DNA of 5,123 nucleotides from the NCBI GenBank assembly GCA_904501765.1, contig CAJGCM010000155.1, forward strand, positions 1 to 5,123, given 5' to 3'. Source of the DNA: an uncultured Clostridia bacterium. Its GTDB lineage: Bacteria; Bacillota; Clostridia; Oscillospirales; CAG-272. Position 1 is the stretch's first letter; each line of letters starts with the position of its first letter. Both the position numbers and the translations under genes were made by a program. Shown here piece after piece: positions 1 through 5,123 of this stretch. Below the pieces are notes generated by a model that was not told the DNA's origin, did no database searches, and worked only from the letters and a program-made list of their open reading frames with translations.

Positions 1-622
1 ATATATGAAGGCTGCCGTTATTTCCTTCGACCTTTTCGATACAGCACAGTCCCCTGAGCTGAAGCCTGCCGCAGCAGACTCCTTTGATTCCTCGCTTATT
101 AAAAACGGTGAGGATACCGCCCCCTTCGACAAGGTTATTTTTCTTCAGGATATGGAGTCAGAGCGGGATAATTTTATCAATATGAACAATATTTTCACCT
201 CCGCCGAGGGCTTTTACAGAGAGCAGATTTCGGCTATGGTGAAGCTTTTGCTGCTGAAAATTGCAAACCTTACCGACGAGGCGGCGCTTCCTGCTTCTAT
301 GGTGGAAAATCTTGACGGATACATAAGAGAAAACGTAGGCGACGAGATATCCAACACCGAGCTTGGCGCAATCTTTGGCTACCACCCATTCTACATAAGC
401 CGTATGCTGAAGAGCAAAAAGGGTATAACTCTGCATCAGTACGTTATCTCTTACCGAATGAAATGCGCTCTCAGGCTTTTAGAGTGCTCGGACAAGAGCA
501 TTGCCGATATAGCAGAGGAAACAGGCTTTACCGATGCATCGTATTTTACGAAAATTTTTAAGTCGCAAATGGGTATGACTCCCAAGGAATTCCGCAGACG
601 GTTTGAGGAAGATTTCATATGA
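1..622 (+). CDS. AraC-family transcriptional regulator, C-terminal part (5' truncated by window edge)
   Basis: DNA-binding transcription regulator of the AraC/XylS family. The frame is open to the left edge (first full codon at base 2), and 205 residues from the first visible Met (base 5) are short of the usual 270-300, so the true start and most of the N-terminal sensor (commonly a cupin) lie outside. Counting from that Met, residues 5-12 (VISFDLFD) look like the end of the sensor and 66-110 like the linker helices. The two helix-turn-helix motifs are at about 116-137 and 165-188. The second carries the family signature: GFTDASYF, then FKSQMGMTP and KEFRRRF. The ligand cannot be told from this part. 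The stop overlaps the rlmD start by 4 bases (ATGA), suggesting a shared transcript and coupled translation. The family call is firm; the target genes are unknown. Confidence 0.93.
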   Translation, partial: YMKAAVISFDLFDTAQSPELKPAAADSFDSSLIKNGEDTAPFDKVIFLQDMESERDNFINMNNIFTSAEGFYREQISAMVKLLLLKIANLTDEAALPASMVENLDGYIRENVGDEISNTELGAIFGYHPFYISRMLKSKKGITLHQYVISYRMKCALRLLECSDKSIADIAEETGFTDASYFTKIFKSQMGMTPKEFRRRFEEDFI

Positions 623-1986
623 AGAAAAACGATACTTTAACTCTTGAAATAACAGATATTACCAACCTCGGCTTCGGTGTCGGAAGAGCCGATGGAATTG
701 TGGTTTTCGTTGCGGACACAGTCCCGGGTGACATAATTCGGGCGAAAATAATTAAGGTAGCCTCCTCATACCTCGTCGGACGTGCGGAGGAATTCCTCGC
801 AAGGTCCGATAAAAGGGACCCTTCAAGATGCGGTGTTTCGGGTTGCCGAGCCTGCTCTTACAGGGAGCTTTCATATGCAGAGGAGATAAAGCTAAAAGAG
901 GATACGGTGAAGCAGGAATTTATAAAAGCAGGGCTCCCCGAGCTGAAAATCAATCCCCTGATTCCGTCACCCTTGGTATCCGAATACCGCAATAAGGCGC
1001 AATACCCCGTGTCCGCCACTAAAGACGGAAAAATCAAGATAGGCTTTTATTCCCCGAAAACGCACAACGTAAGCGAGGCGGCAGACTGCCCGCTCACACC
1101 GCCGGTTTTTACAAAAATTCTTAACACGGTAAGGAGTTTTCTCGAAAGAGAGCGAATGAGCGTATACGACGAGGAGAGCCATTCGGGGCTTGTGAGGCAC
1201 ATATATCTGCGGCGCTCACAAGCGCTTGGCGAGGTGCTTCTGTGCATCGTTATAAACGGGAGCTCTTTCCCCTGCTCCGACAAGCTTGTAAAGGAAATAA
1301 CAACCTCTCACCCCGAGGTTTGCGGCATCGTTCTTAACACCAACGAAAAGAAAACCAACGTAATTCTCGGCGACAGATATAAAACCTTGTGGGGAAAGGA
1401 CTATATTTGCGACACCTTAGCAGGGGTCAAGCTCAAAATTTCAGCCCCTGCCTTTTACCAGATAAATCACGGAACTGCGGAGCTTATATACAAAAAGGCT
1501 CGGGAGCTTGCTGCGCTTAAAGACTCTGACACGCTCCTTGACCTCTTCTGCGGCACAGGCTCTATCGGGCTTTCTATGGCAAAGGATGCGAAGGAGCTTA
1601 TCGGCATAGAAATAGTAAAGGAAGCGGTCGAATGCGCTAAATTCAACGCCGAGGAAAACGGCATTAAAAACGCCGCCTTCTTCACAGGTGACGCATCCGA
1701 CTGCGAAAAGCTTCTTGACGAAGCTAAGCGCTCCCTCGGGCAAGAAATCAAGCCCGACGTAATAGTATTAGACCCTCCGAGAGCAGGCTGCTCAGAGGAG
1801 CTCTTGAATTACATTGACACCCTCTCGCCAAAACGTATAGTTTACGTTTCCTGCAATCCGAGCACCCTCGCCAGAGATATAAAGATTATGAAAGAGTTGA
1901 ATTACACAGCAGGAAACGTGCATTTGTACGATATGTTCCCTATGACAGGGCACGTTGAAAGTGTGGTTTGTCTTACTCGGAGGTAA
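619..1986 (+). CDS. rlmD: 23S rRNA (uracil-5-)-methyltransferase RlmD/RumA family
   Basis: SAM-dependent RNA methyltransferase that makes 5-methyluridine in 23S rRNA (U1939 in the E. coli enzyme); cytoplasmic. The 455 residues are full length for the family. Residues 1-58 form a TRAM RNA-binding domain. Cys71, Cys76, Cys79 and Cys157 match the four 4Fe-4S ligands. FYQIN (279-283) is the conserved Gln motif, DLFCGTGSIGL (308-318) is SAM motif I, and LDPPRAGC (384-391) is the DPPR motif. SCNP (411-414) holds the catalytic nucleophile Cys412, and MTGHVESV (442-449) holds the general base Glu447. The ATG overlaps the stop of the AraC gene, and no separate strong ribosome site is obvious beyond GAGGAAGA at 605-612. 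Bacillota often carry several paralogues (RlmCD, TrmA-like), so the exact target uridine is inferred. The last codons fall in a palindromic element: the stop lies inside an 11-bp hairpin. Confidence 0.95.
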   Translation: MKKNDTLTLEITDITNLGFGVGRADGIVVFVADTVPGDIIRAKIIKVASSYLVGRAEEFLARSDKRDPSRCGVSGCRACSYRELSYAEEIKLKEDTVKQEFIKAGLPELKINPLIPSPLVSEYRNKAQYPVSATKDGKIKIGFYSPKTHNVSEAADCPLTPPVFTKILNTVRSFLERERMSVYDEESHSGLVRHIYLRRSQALGEVLLCIVINGSSFPCSDKLVKEITTSHPEVCGIVLNTNEKKTNVILGDRYKTLWGKDYICDTLAGVKLKISAPAFYQINHGTAELIYKKARELAALKDSDTLLDLFCGTGSIGLSMAKDAKELIGIEIVKEAVECAKFNAEENGIKNAAFFTGDASDCEKLLDEAKRSLGQEIKPDVIVLDPPRAGCSEELLNYIDTLSPKRIVYVSCNPSTLARDIKIMKELNYTAGNVHLYDMFPMTGHVESVVCLTRR

Positions 1987-1993
1987 GACAAAC
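1966..1993 (+). other. Perfect 11-bp hairpin spanning the rlmD stop codon
   Basis: GTTTGTCTTAC (1966-1976) is perfectly complementary to GTAAGACAAAC (1983-1993) across a 6-base loop (TCGGAG). The TAA stop of rlmD sits in the 3' arm. No T-run follows (the next bases are ATAGGGCGAC), so it is not a standard intrinsic terminator. It may protect the 3' end of the mRNA or be one arm of the larger palindromic element. Bases 1966-1971 are also used in the extended long-range inverted repeat, so the two pairings partly compete. Confidence 0.7.
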
Positions 1994-1999
1994 ATAGGG

Positions 2000-2055
2000 C
2001 GACAGACCAATCCCGACGAGGGCGCTTGCGCGCAGAGGCGGGTTGAGTCTTGTCG
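2000..2055 (+). other. Long bulged hairpin in the spacer after rlmD
   Basis: CGACA-GAC-CAA-CCCG (2000-2015, with T2011 bulged) pairs with CGGG-TTG-GTC-TGTCG (2039-2055, with A2046 and T2050 bulged). This gives 15 Watson-Crick pairs interrupted only by single-base bulges. The apical part 2016-2038 contains a small GC-rich GCG/CGC stem around CTTG (2022-2031). Such extended pairing with isolated bulges is more typical of folded RNA or of a palindromic repeat than of plain intergenic DNA. No protein function is supported here. Confidence 0.6.
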
Positions 2056-2064
2056 AACGGTGGG

Positions 2065-2080
2065 CTCGCCTCTTGGCGAG
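2065..2080 (+). other. Short GC-rich hairpin with TCTT loop
   Basis: CTCGCC (2065-2070) pairs with GGCGAG (2075-2080) over a four-base TCTT loop. It is followed by AACAAAACAC rather than a T-run on the + strand, so it is not a + strand terminator. It is the third hairpin enclosed by the long-range inverted repeat. Its GGCGAGA edge (2075-2081) recurs at 2118-2124 in the next hairpin. Confidence 0.55.
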
Positions 2081-2105
2081 AACAAAACACACTTTCAACG
2101 TATCG

Positions 2106-2156
2106 TGTCACGCCCTCGGCGAGAGAGGGACATATATCCTTTAGGGGAATATATGT
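2106..2156 (+). other. Two consecutive hairpins upstream of the 161-residue gene
   Basis: CCCTC (2113-2117) pairs with GAGGG (2125-2129) over a 7-base loop. Immediately after, ACATATATCC (2130-2139) pairs with GG plus ATATATGT (2146-2156, A2148 bulged), giving 10 pairs over a 6-base loop (TTTAGG). Together with the hairpins to the left they make nearly the whole 1966-2156 stretch self-complementary. The last hairpin ends 25 bases before the ribosome site of the next gene, so it would be in that gene's leader if transcription starts upstream. No T-tract follows. No known riboswitch family was recognised. Confidence 0.5.
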
Positions 2157-2192
2157 TTCCTGCAAAATCACAAGTCTACAAAGGAGAATTAT

Positions 2193-2678
2193 ATGAAAGA
2201 ATTATCCCCGGAACGCTTGGCGCTCTTAAAAGAATATGGCTTTAGTGATAGGCCCGACTGTGACCTGTCCTGGGTCTTTCCCGCACCCGCCTACGCTTTG
2301 GATACAGAAATGCTGGTTCAAGGTGACCACGCTACCGACCGCGCTTATATATATTACGCTTCTGTTGAAACCTATGACAAAGAACAGCTTAACGGATTGT
2401 TTTACTCCCCATCATTACTGGAATATATGCTTGTTGATTTCAGAGGCGAATGGAGCTTTGACCGTATGCTTAAAACAGTTCGGAAGCAGTTGGACTGCGA
2501 AGTTCGTCTTGTTTCGGTGAGCGGTTACCCCAACCTTTTTATTGAGATTGACGAATACGATTGGAGAGAGGCTGATATACGATTCCAGATAAGCGATATG
2601 CTAAAGCTGATAGGTCAGCTTGATTACCTTCTGCCACGTAAACTTGAAAGCCTACGGGCGAAAAGAAGAAAAACATAA
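2193..2678 (+). CDS. Hypothetical protein, 161 residues, no recognised family
   Basis: I do not recognise this protein. The start is supported by AAAGGAG at 2180-2186, six bases before ATG 2193. It has no signal peptide or membrane segment, so it is probably a soluble cytoplasmic protein of about 19 kDa. It is rich in acidic and aromatic residues: a WVFPAPAYALD segment at 27-37, a tyrosine-rich stretch at 52-61, and FRGEWSFDRML at 83-93. The pattern of alternating strands and helices suggests a small alpha/beta fold, followed by a strongly basic tail (RAKRRK, 155-160). Cysteines at 23 and 102 form no metal motif. It sits just after the palindromic element beyond rlmD and 98 bases before the LRR gene. 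Between them is a weak 7-bp inverted repeat (GCGCTAT 2698-2704 / ATAGCGC 2727-2733). That it is real coding sequence is likely from the ribosome site and a sustained reading frame; its function is unknown. Confidence 0.8.
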   Translation: MKELSPERLALLKEYGFSDRPDCDLSWVFPAPAYALDTEMLVQGDHATDRAYIYYASVETYDKEQLNGLFYSPSLLEYMLVDFRGEWSFDRMLKTVRKQLDCEVRLVSVSGYPNLFIEIDEYDWREADIRFQISDMLKLIGQLDYLLPRKLESLRAKRRKT

Positions 2679-2765
2679 AAACATGCTTCTTTCATCTGCG
2701 CTATTACTTTAACAAGGGAGTTTCAGATAGCGCTTTAAATAGCTTGTTTTCCGTTGAAAACTGCA

Positions 2766-2771
2766 AGAGGA
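2766..2771 (+). promoter_or_regulatory. Ribosome binding site deciding the LRR gene start
   Basis: AGAGGA lies five bases before ATG 2777. An upstream in-frame TTG at 2744 would add 11 residues but has no purine-rich site at proper distance (the bases before it are AAATAGC). The ATG at 2777 is therefore preferred. Confidence 0.75.
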
Positions 2772-2776
2772 CTATT

Positions 2777-3730
2777 ATGAATAAAAATTACGGTTTAACT
2801 ACCTGTGGGGGCGGAATATACCGAGGCGACGGGGAAAATCCTTTCTTTACCTTGGTTGGCGCAGAGGCGAAGATAACCGAGCTTCATATAAAGGACGGCT
2901 GCCAAAGGATTGAAGAAAAGGCGCTGGAGGAGCGAGAGGAGCTTTGCCGACTGTCAATTCCCCCGAGCGTTAAGACTATCGGATTTATGGCCTTTTACGG
3001 CTGCACATCTCTCTCCGAGGTCCTTTTTTCGGAGGGGCTTGAGTATATTTCAGCCTGCGCTTTTTATGACTGCGCTATCAAAGCGTTACGGCTGCCGAAC
3101 AGCGTAAAATATATCGGAGATGACTCATTCAGTATAATAGGCTTAAACGAGGTCACCCTACCCTGCGGTGTAGAATACGTCGGGGGCGGCGCATTTACTC
3201 ACAACGACAAAAAATACAACGAATACTCGGGAGGATATTATCTGGGCAGTGACAGCAACCCCTATCTATGCCTCGTCAGGCCCAAGGACATTTGCGTCTT
3301 CGAATTTACCGTTCATAAGGATTGCAAAATAATATATTCGAGCGCCTTTAAGCAATGCCGAAACCTTGAAGAAATAAAACTTCCGAATGGAGTTTTACAT
3401 ATAGGAAAAGGGGCATTCAGAGAATGCGAAAATCTTAAGGCTGTTTATCTTCCAGATGGACTGAGAGTTATAGACGAATGCGCCTTTGCTGACTGCGCAA
3501 AGCTTTCGGATATAAAAATACCGAGAGGTAAGATAACTATTGAAGCCGCCGCATTTATGGGGTGCAGCTCTCTTACAGAGCTTGAGCTTATGGGCGCAAC
3601 TGTTGACGACAATGCTTTCGACGGTTGTCTGAGCCTTGAAAGGGTAACTGTCGGTCCTGAGGCGAGCTTGCTTGGGGATGACATATTTTCGGATTGCCCA
3701 AGGGTAAAAATAAACCGTTTGATAAAATAA
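2777..3730 (+). CDS. BspA-type leucine-rich repeat (LRR_5) protein, no export signal
   Basis: A 317-residue leucine-rich repeat protein of the BspA/LRR_5 type, with repeats built on the pattern IxxxAFxxCxxLxxxxLPxxVxxIG. Clear units include VKTIGFMAFYGCTSL (65-79), VLHIGKGAFRECENL (206-220) and LRVIDECAFADCAKL (229-243), with a last unit near 275-307. The chain looks duplicated. Residues 12-29 (GGIYRGDGENPFFTLV) and 152-168 (GGYYLGSDSNPYLCLV) are matching block starts, each followed by a repeat series; the GNxxNPY-like block start is common in this family. BspA proteins are often secreted or surface-bound, but this one starts MNKNYG with no signal peptide, anchor or membrane segment, so it appears cytoplasmic. 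A binding or protein-interaction role is inferred from the fold. The next gene begins 40 bases later, probably in the same transcript. Confidence 0.9.
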   Translation: MNKNYGLTTCGGGIYRGDGENPFFTLVGAEAKITELHIKDGCQRIEEKALEEREELCRLSIPPSVKTIGFMAFYGCTSLSEVLFSEGLEYISACAFYDCAIKALRLPNSVKYIGDDSFSIIGLNEVTLPCGVEYVGGGAFTHNDKKYNEYSGGYYLGSDSNPYLCLVRPKDICVFEFTVHKDCKIIYSSAFKQCRNLEEIKLPNGVLHIGKGAFRECENLKAVYLPDGLRVIDECAFADCAKLSDIKIPRGKITIEAAAFMGCSSLTELELMGATVDDNAFDGCLSLERVTVGPEASLLGDDIFSDCPRVKINRLIK

Positions 3731-3770
3731 AAGATTAGACGCAAAAGATAAATAAGTAAGAGGATCAATT

Positions 3771-4949
3771 ATGAAAACAACTACAAATCAAAGCTATGAC
3801 ATAGCGGTTTGCGGTGGAGGCTTTGCCGGTGTTTCTGCCGCACTGGCAGCGGCAAGAAGAGGCAAAAGGGTTGCTCTTTTCGAGAAAGAATATATGCTCG
3901 GCGGGCTTGGAACCGCAGGTCTTATTACCATATACCTTCCGCTTTGCGACGGATATGGAAAGCAGGTTTCATTCGGTATAGCCGAGGAGCTGCTTAAGCT
4001 CTCCATAAAGTACGGCTGCGAGGGAAGGTACCCCTCAAACTGGCTTGACGGTGCCGGCGCAAGGAGTGAAGGGGGTATGAGATATATGGCTCAATACAAC
4101 CCACAAGTCTGCGCTATCCTTATGGAAGAGCTGTTACTGAAAGAGGGCGTTGACATTTTTTACGGCAGCTATGCTATCGACGTTGAGATGAACGGTTCTA
4201 AAATCGAGAGTGTCATAATACAGAACAAGGGTGGAAGATGCGCATATCACGTATCAAGTGTTGTTGATGCTACGGGAGATTGCGATATTGCCGAATTTGC
4301 AGGCGCTCCCACCGACACCTTCCGTCAGGGAAACATTCTTGCGGCTTGGTATTATTTTGCAAACAAAGAAGGCTATCAGCTGAAGCAGCTGGGCGTATCC
4401 GACATTCCTGACGAAGAAAAGGTGGACGACGGTCCGGTGCTTCTCGTTAACCGCAGATTCAGCGGTCTTGACGGTAAGGAGCTGTCCGATATGGTATGCC
4501 TTTCTCACAAAACCACGCTTCAGGATTGGCTCGACAAGAAAAAACTTGATGAAAAAATCACACTTGCCACAATTCCAACAATACCCCAGATTCGTATGAC
4601 GAGAAAAATTGTGGGAGAATACGTGCTTTCCCACAAGGAGGAGCATACGTATTTTGAAGATTCCATAGGTATGGTTTCCAACTGGAAAAAGCGAGGGCCG
4701 GTATACGAGGTTCCCTTCCGCACTCTTTATTCCGGAGCGGTAAAAAACCTTATCGTTGCGGGGAGATGCACCTCGGTTAATGAAACTCTTTGGGACGTTA
4801 TGAGAGTTATCCCCTGCTGCGCCGTCACAGGCGAGGCTGCAGGATTGGCTGCAGCTATGACAGACGATTTTCCATCCCTCGACGTAAAGAAGCTTCAGGC
4901 GGCTCTCCGTGAATGTGGCGTAGTTATACACGAGTGCGACCTTGACTGA
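3771..4949 (+). CDS. FAD-dependent oxidoreductase (FAD_oxidored family)
   Basis: A 392-residue flavoprotein with an N-terminal Rossmann FAD-binding site. A beta strand DIAVC (10-14) leads into GGGFAGVSAA (15-24), a GxGxxG-type dinucleotide loop, and the strand VALFEKE ends at Glu40, the expected ribose contact. GGLGTAG (44-50) follows, as in the FAD_oxidored family (PF12831-type). VVDATGDCDIAEFAG (164-178) is the conserved ATGD motif. Near the C-terminus NLIVAGRCTSVNE (326-338) and RVIPCCAVTGEAAGLAAA (345-362) form the second FAD-contact region. AAGAGGA at 3757-3763 precedes ATG 3771. No membrane segment or export signal is present. Members of this family act on varied, mostly undetermined substrates, so the reaction is not assigned. 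Genes on both sides are on the same strand within 46 bases, but none suggests the substrate. Confidence 0.9.
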   Translation: MKTTTNQSYDIAVCGGGFAGVSAALAAARRGKRVALFEKEYMLGGLGTAGLITIYLPLCDGYGKQVSFGIAEELLKLSIKYGCEGRYPSNWLDGAGARSEGGMRYMAQYNPQVCAILMEELLLKEGVDIFYGSYAIDVEMNGSKIESVIIQNKGGRCAYHVSSVVDATGDCDIAEFAGAPTDTFRQGNILAAWYYFANKEGYQLKQLGVSDIPDEEKVDDGPVLLVNRRFSGLDGKELSDMVCLSHKTTLQDWLDKKKLDEKITLATIPTIPQIRMTRKIVGEYVLSHKEEHTYFEDSIGMVSNWKKRGPVYEVPFRTLYSGAVKNLIVAGRCTSVNETLWDVMRVIPCCAVTGEAAGLAAAMTDDFPSLDVKKLQAALRECGVVIHECDLD

Positions 4950-4995
4950 CTCAACTGACTGAAATTACTCATAAAATAAAGGAAACGCATTTACA

Positions 4996-5123
4996 ATGAA
5001 CAAAAAGAACTGTGCAAAAGAGCTTGTATTCGACATTTTATTTGCAATACTTGCGGGAGTGGTGGTTGGATTCGCTTATTACACCTTCCAGAACAGCAAC
5101 AATTTCGCCCCGGGAGGAGTTGG
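4996..5123 (+). CDS. YitT-family membrane protein, N-terminal fragment (truncated by window edge)
   Basis: Only the first 42 codons are present. They read MNKKNCAKEL, then a hydrophobic segment at about 12-31 (first membrane helix), then NNFAPGGVG (35-43, the last Gly only partly in the window). The NxFAPGGVGG motif just after the first helix is typical of YitT/DUF161 integral membrane proteins, which usually have five or six helices and a C-terminal DUF2179 domain. Their function is largely unknown. The start is supported by AAAGGAA at 4978-4984, a rather long 11 bases before ATG 4996. It follows the oxidoreductase stop by 46 bases, consistent with the same transcript. The family call rests on a short motif. 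Confidence 0.75.
   Translation, partial: MNKKNCAKELVFDILFAILAGVVVGFAYYTFQNSNNFAPGGV

Larger units (their letters stand above)
1943..2110. repeat. Imperfect inverted repeat joining rlmD 3' end to the downstream spacer, enclosing three hairpins
   Basis: The left arm 1943-1971, inside rlmD, matches the reverse complement of 2082-2110 at 25 of 29 positions, including a perfect 14-base core (ACGTTGAAAGTGTG at 1952-1965 against 2088-2101). Between the arms are three hairpins, at 1966-1993, 2000-2055 and 2065-2080. Read on the minus strand, the right arm keeps the rlmD reading frame (YVESVFC against HVESVVC), so it looks like a degenerate inverted copy of the rlmD tail rather than a chance palindrome. 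No transposase or integrase is present in the window. It could be a mobile-element end or scar, a dispersed palindromic repeat, or a structured RNA. The match is seen directly; its origin is inferred. Confidence 0.75.

Noticed and set aside
1902..2171. 89-codon minus strand reading frame opposite the rlmD end and spacer
   Set aside because: No ribosome site, and it overlaps rlmD. Its only resemblance, to the RlmD C-terminus, is explained by the inverted repeat, so it is reported as a repeat and not as a gene.
1955..2245. 96-codon + strand reading frame across the spacer after rlmD
   Set aside because: It starts inside rlmD, has no ribosome site, runs through the palindromic hairpins and into the well-started 2193 gene in another frame. 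Its composition follows the repeat structure, so it is most likely spurious.
2693..2750. Possible terminator between the 161-residue gene and the LRR gene
   Set aside because: The 7-bp repeat GCGCTAT/ATAGCGC has a 22-base loop and only a weak T-rich tail (TTTAAATAG). An alternative AACAAG/CTTGTT pairing (2711-2716/2743-2748) is equally short. Not strong enough to call.
2744..2776. TTG start at 2744 for the LRR protein
   Set aside because: No suitable ribosome site precedes it, while ATG 2777 has AGAGGA at ideal spacing.
3719..3750. Possible promoter before the oxidoreductase (TTGATA ... AAGATA)
   Set aside because: The spacing is about 20 bases and both boxes are poor in an A/T-rich gap of only 40 bases; read-through from the LRR gene is simpler.
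4254..4931. 225-codon minus strand reading frame inside the oxidoreductase gene
   Set aside because: It lies wholly opposite a gene with clear FAD motifs, shows no recognisable domain and is best explained as an antisense shadow.
4944..4962. GACTGACT-like short repeats after the oxidoreductase stop
   Set aside because: Two short GACTGA/ACTGACT units next to the stop codon are too brief to distinguish from chance and form no stable hairpin.

Overview
The window reads as bacterial chromosome from a Bacillota, most likely a gut-type Clostridia (Oscillospirales/Ruminococcaceae-like). This is an inference from gene content: an AraC regulator, RlmD, a BspA-type leucine-rich-repeat protein without export signals, a FAD_oxidored-family flavoprotein and a YitT membrane protein. 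Strong AGGAG-type ribosome sites and moderate base composition agree. Every supported gene lies on the + strand.

Layout. Bases 1-622 hold the C-terminal part of an AraC-family regulator whose start lies off the left edge. Its stop overlaps the start of rlmD (619-1986), a 23S rRNA uracil-C5 methyltransferase with its iron-sulfur cysteines, SAM motif, catalytic cysteine and C-terminal glutamate visible. From inside the last codons of rlmD to about 2156 lies an unusual, strongly palindromic stretch with no convincing gene. Its right part carries an inverted partial copy of the rlmD 3' end. The region can fold as a closing stem enclosing three hairpins, with two more hairpins downstream. A 161-residue protein of unknown function follows (2193-2678), then a cytoplasmic-looking LRR_5 protein (2777-3730), a FAD-dependent oxidoreductase (3771-4949) and the first 42 codons of a YitT-family membrane protein (4996 to the right edge).

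Functional reading. The AraC gene and rlmD are probably co-transcribed and translationally coupled. The LRR, oxidoreductase and YitT genes are separated by only 40-46 bases and could share a transcript, but their predicted roles do not form a recognisable pathway. I see no phage, CRISPR, toxin-antitoxin, transposase or biosynthetic system. The one stretch that ordinary annotation does not explain is the palindromic element at the rlmD 3' end. The rlmD/rum gene 3' end is a known integration site for mobile elements in Bacillota, so the inverted copy could be the scar or end of such an element, a dispersed palindromic repeat, or a structured RNA.
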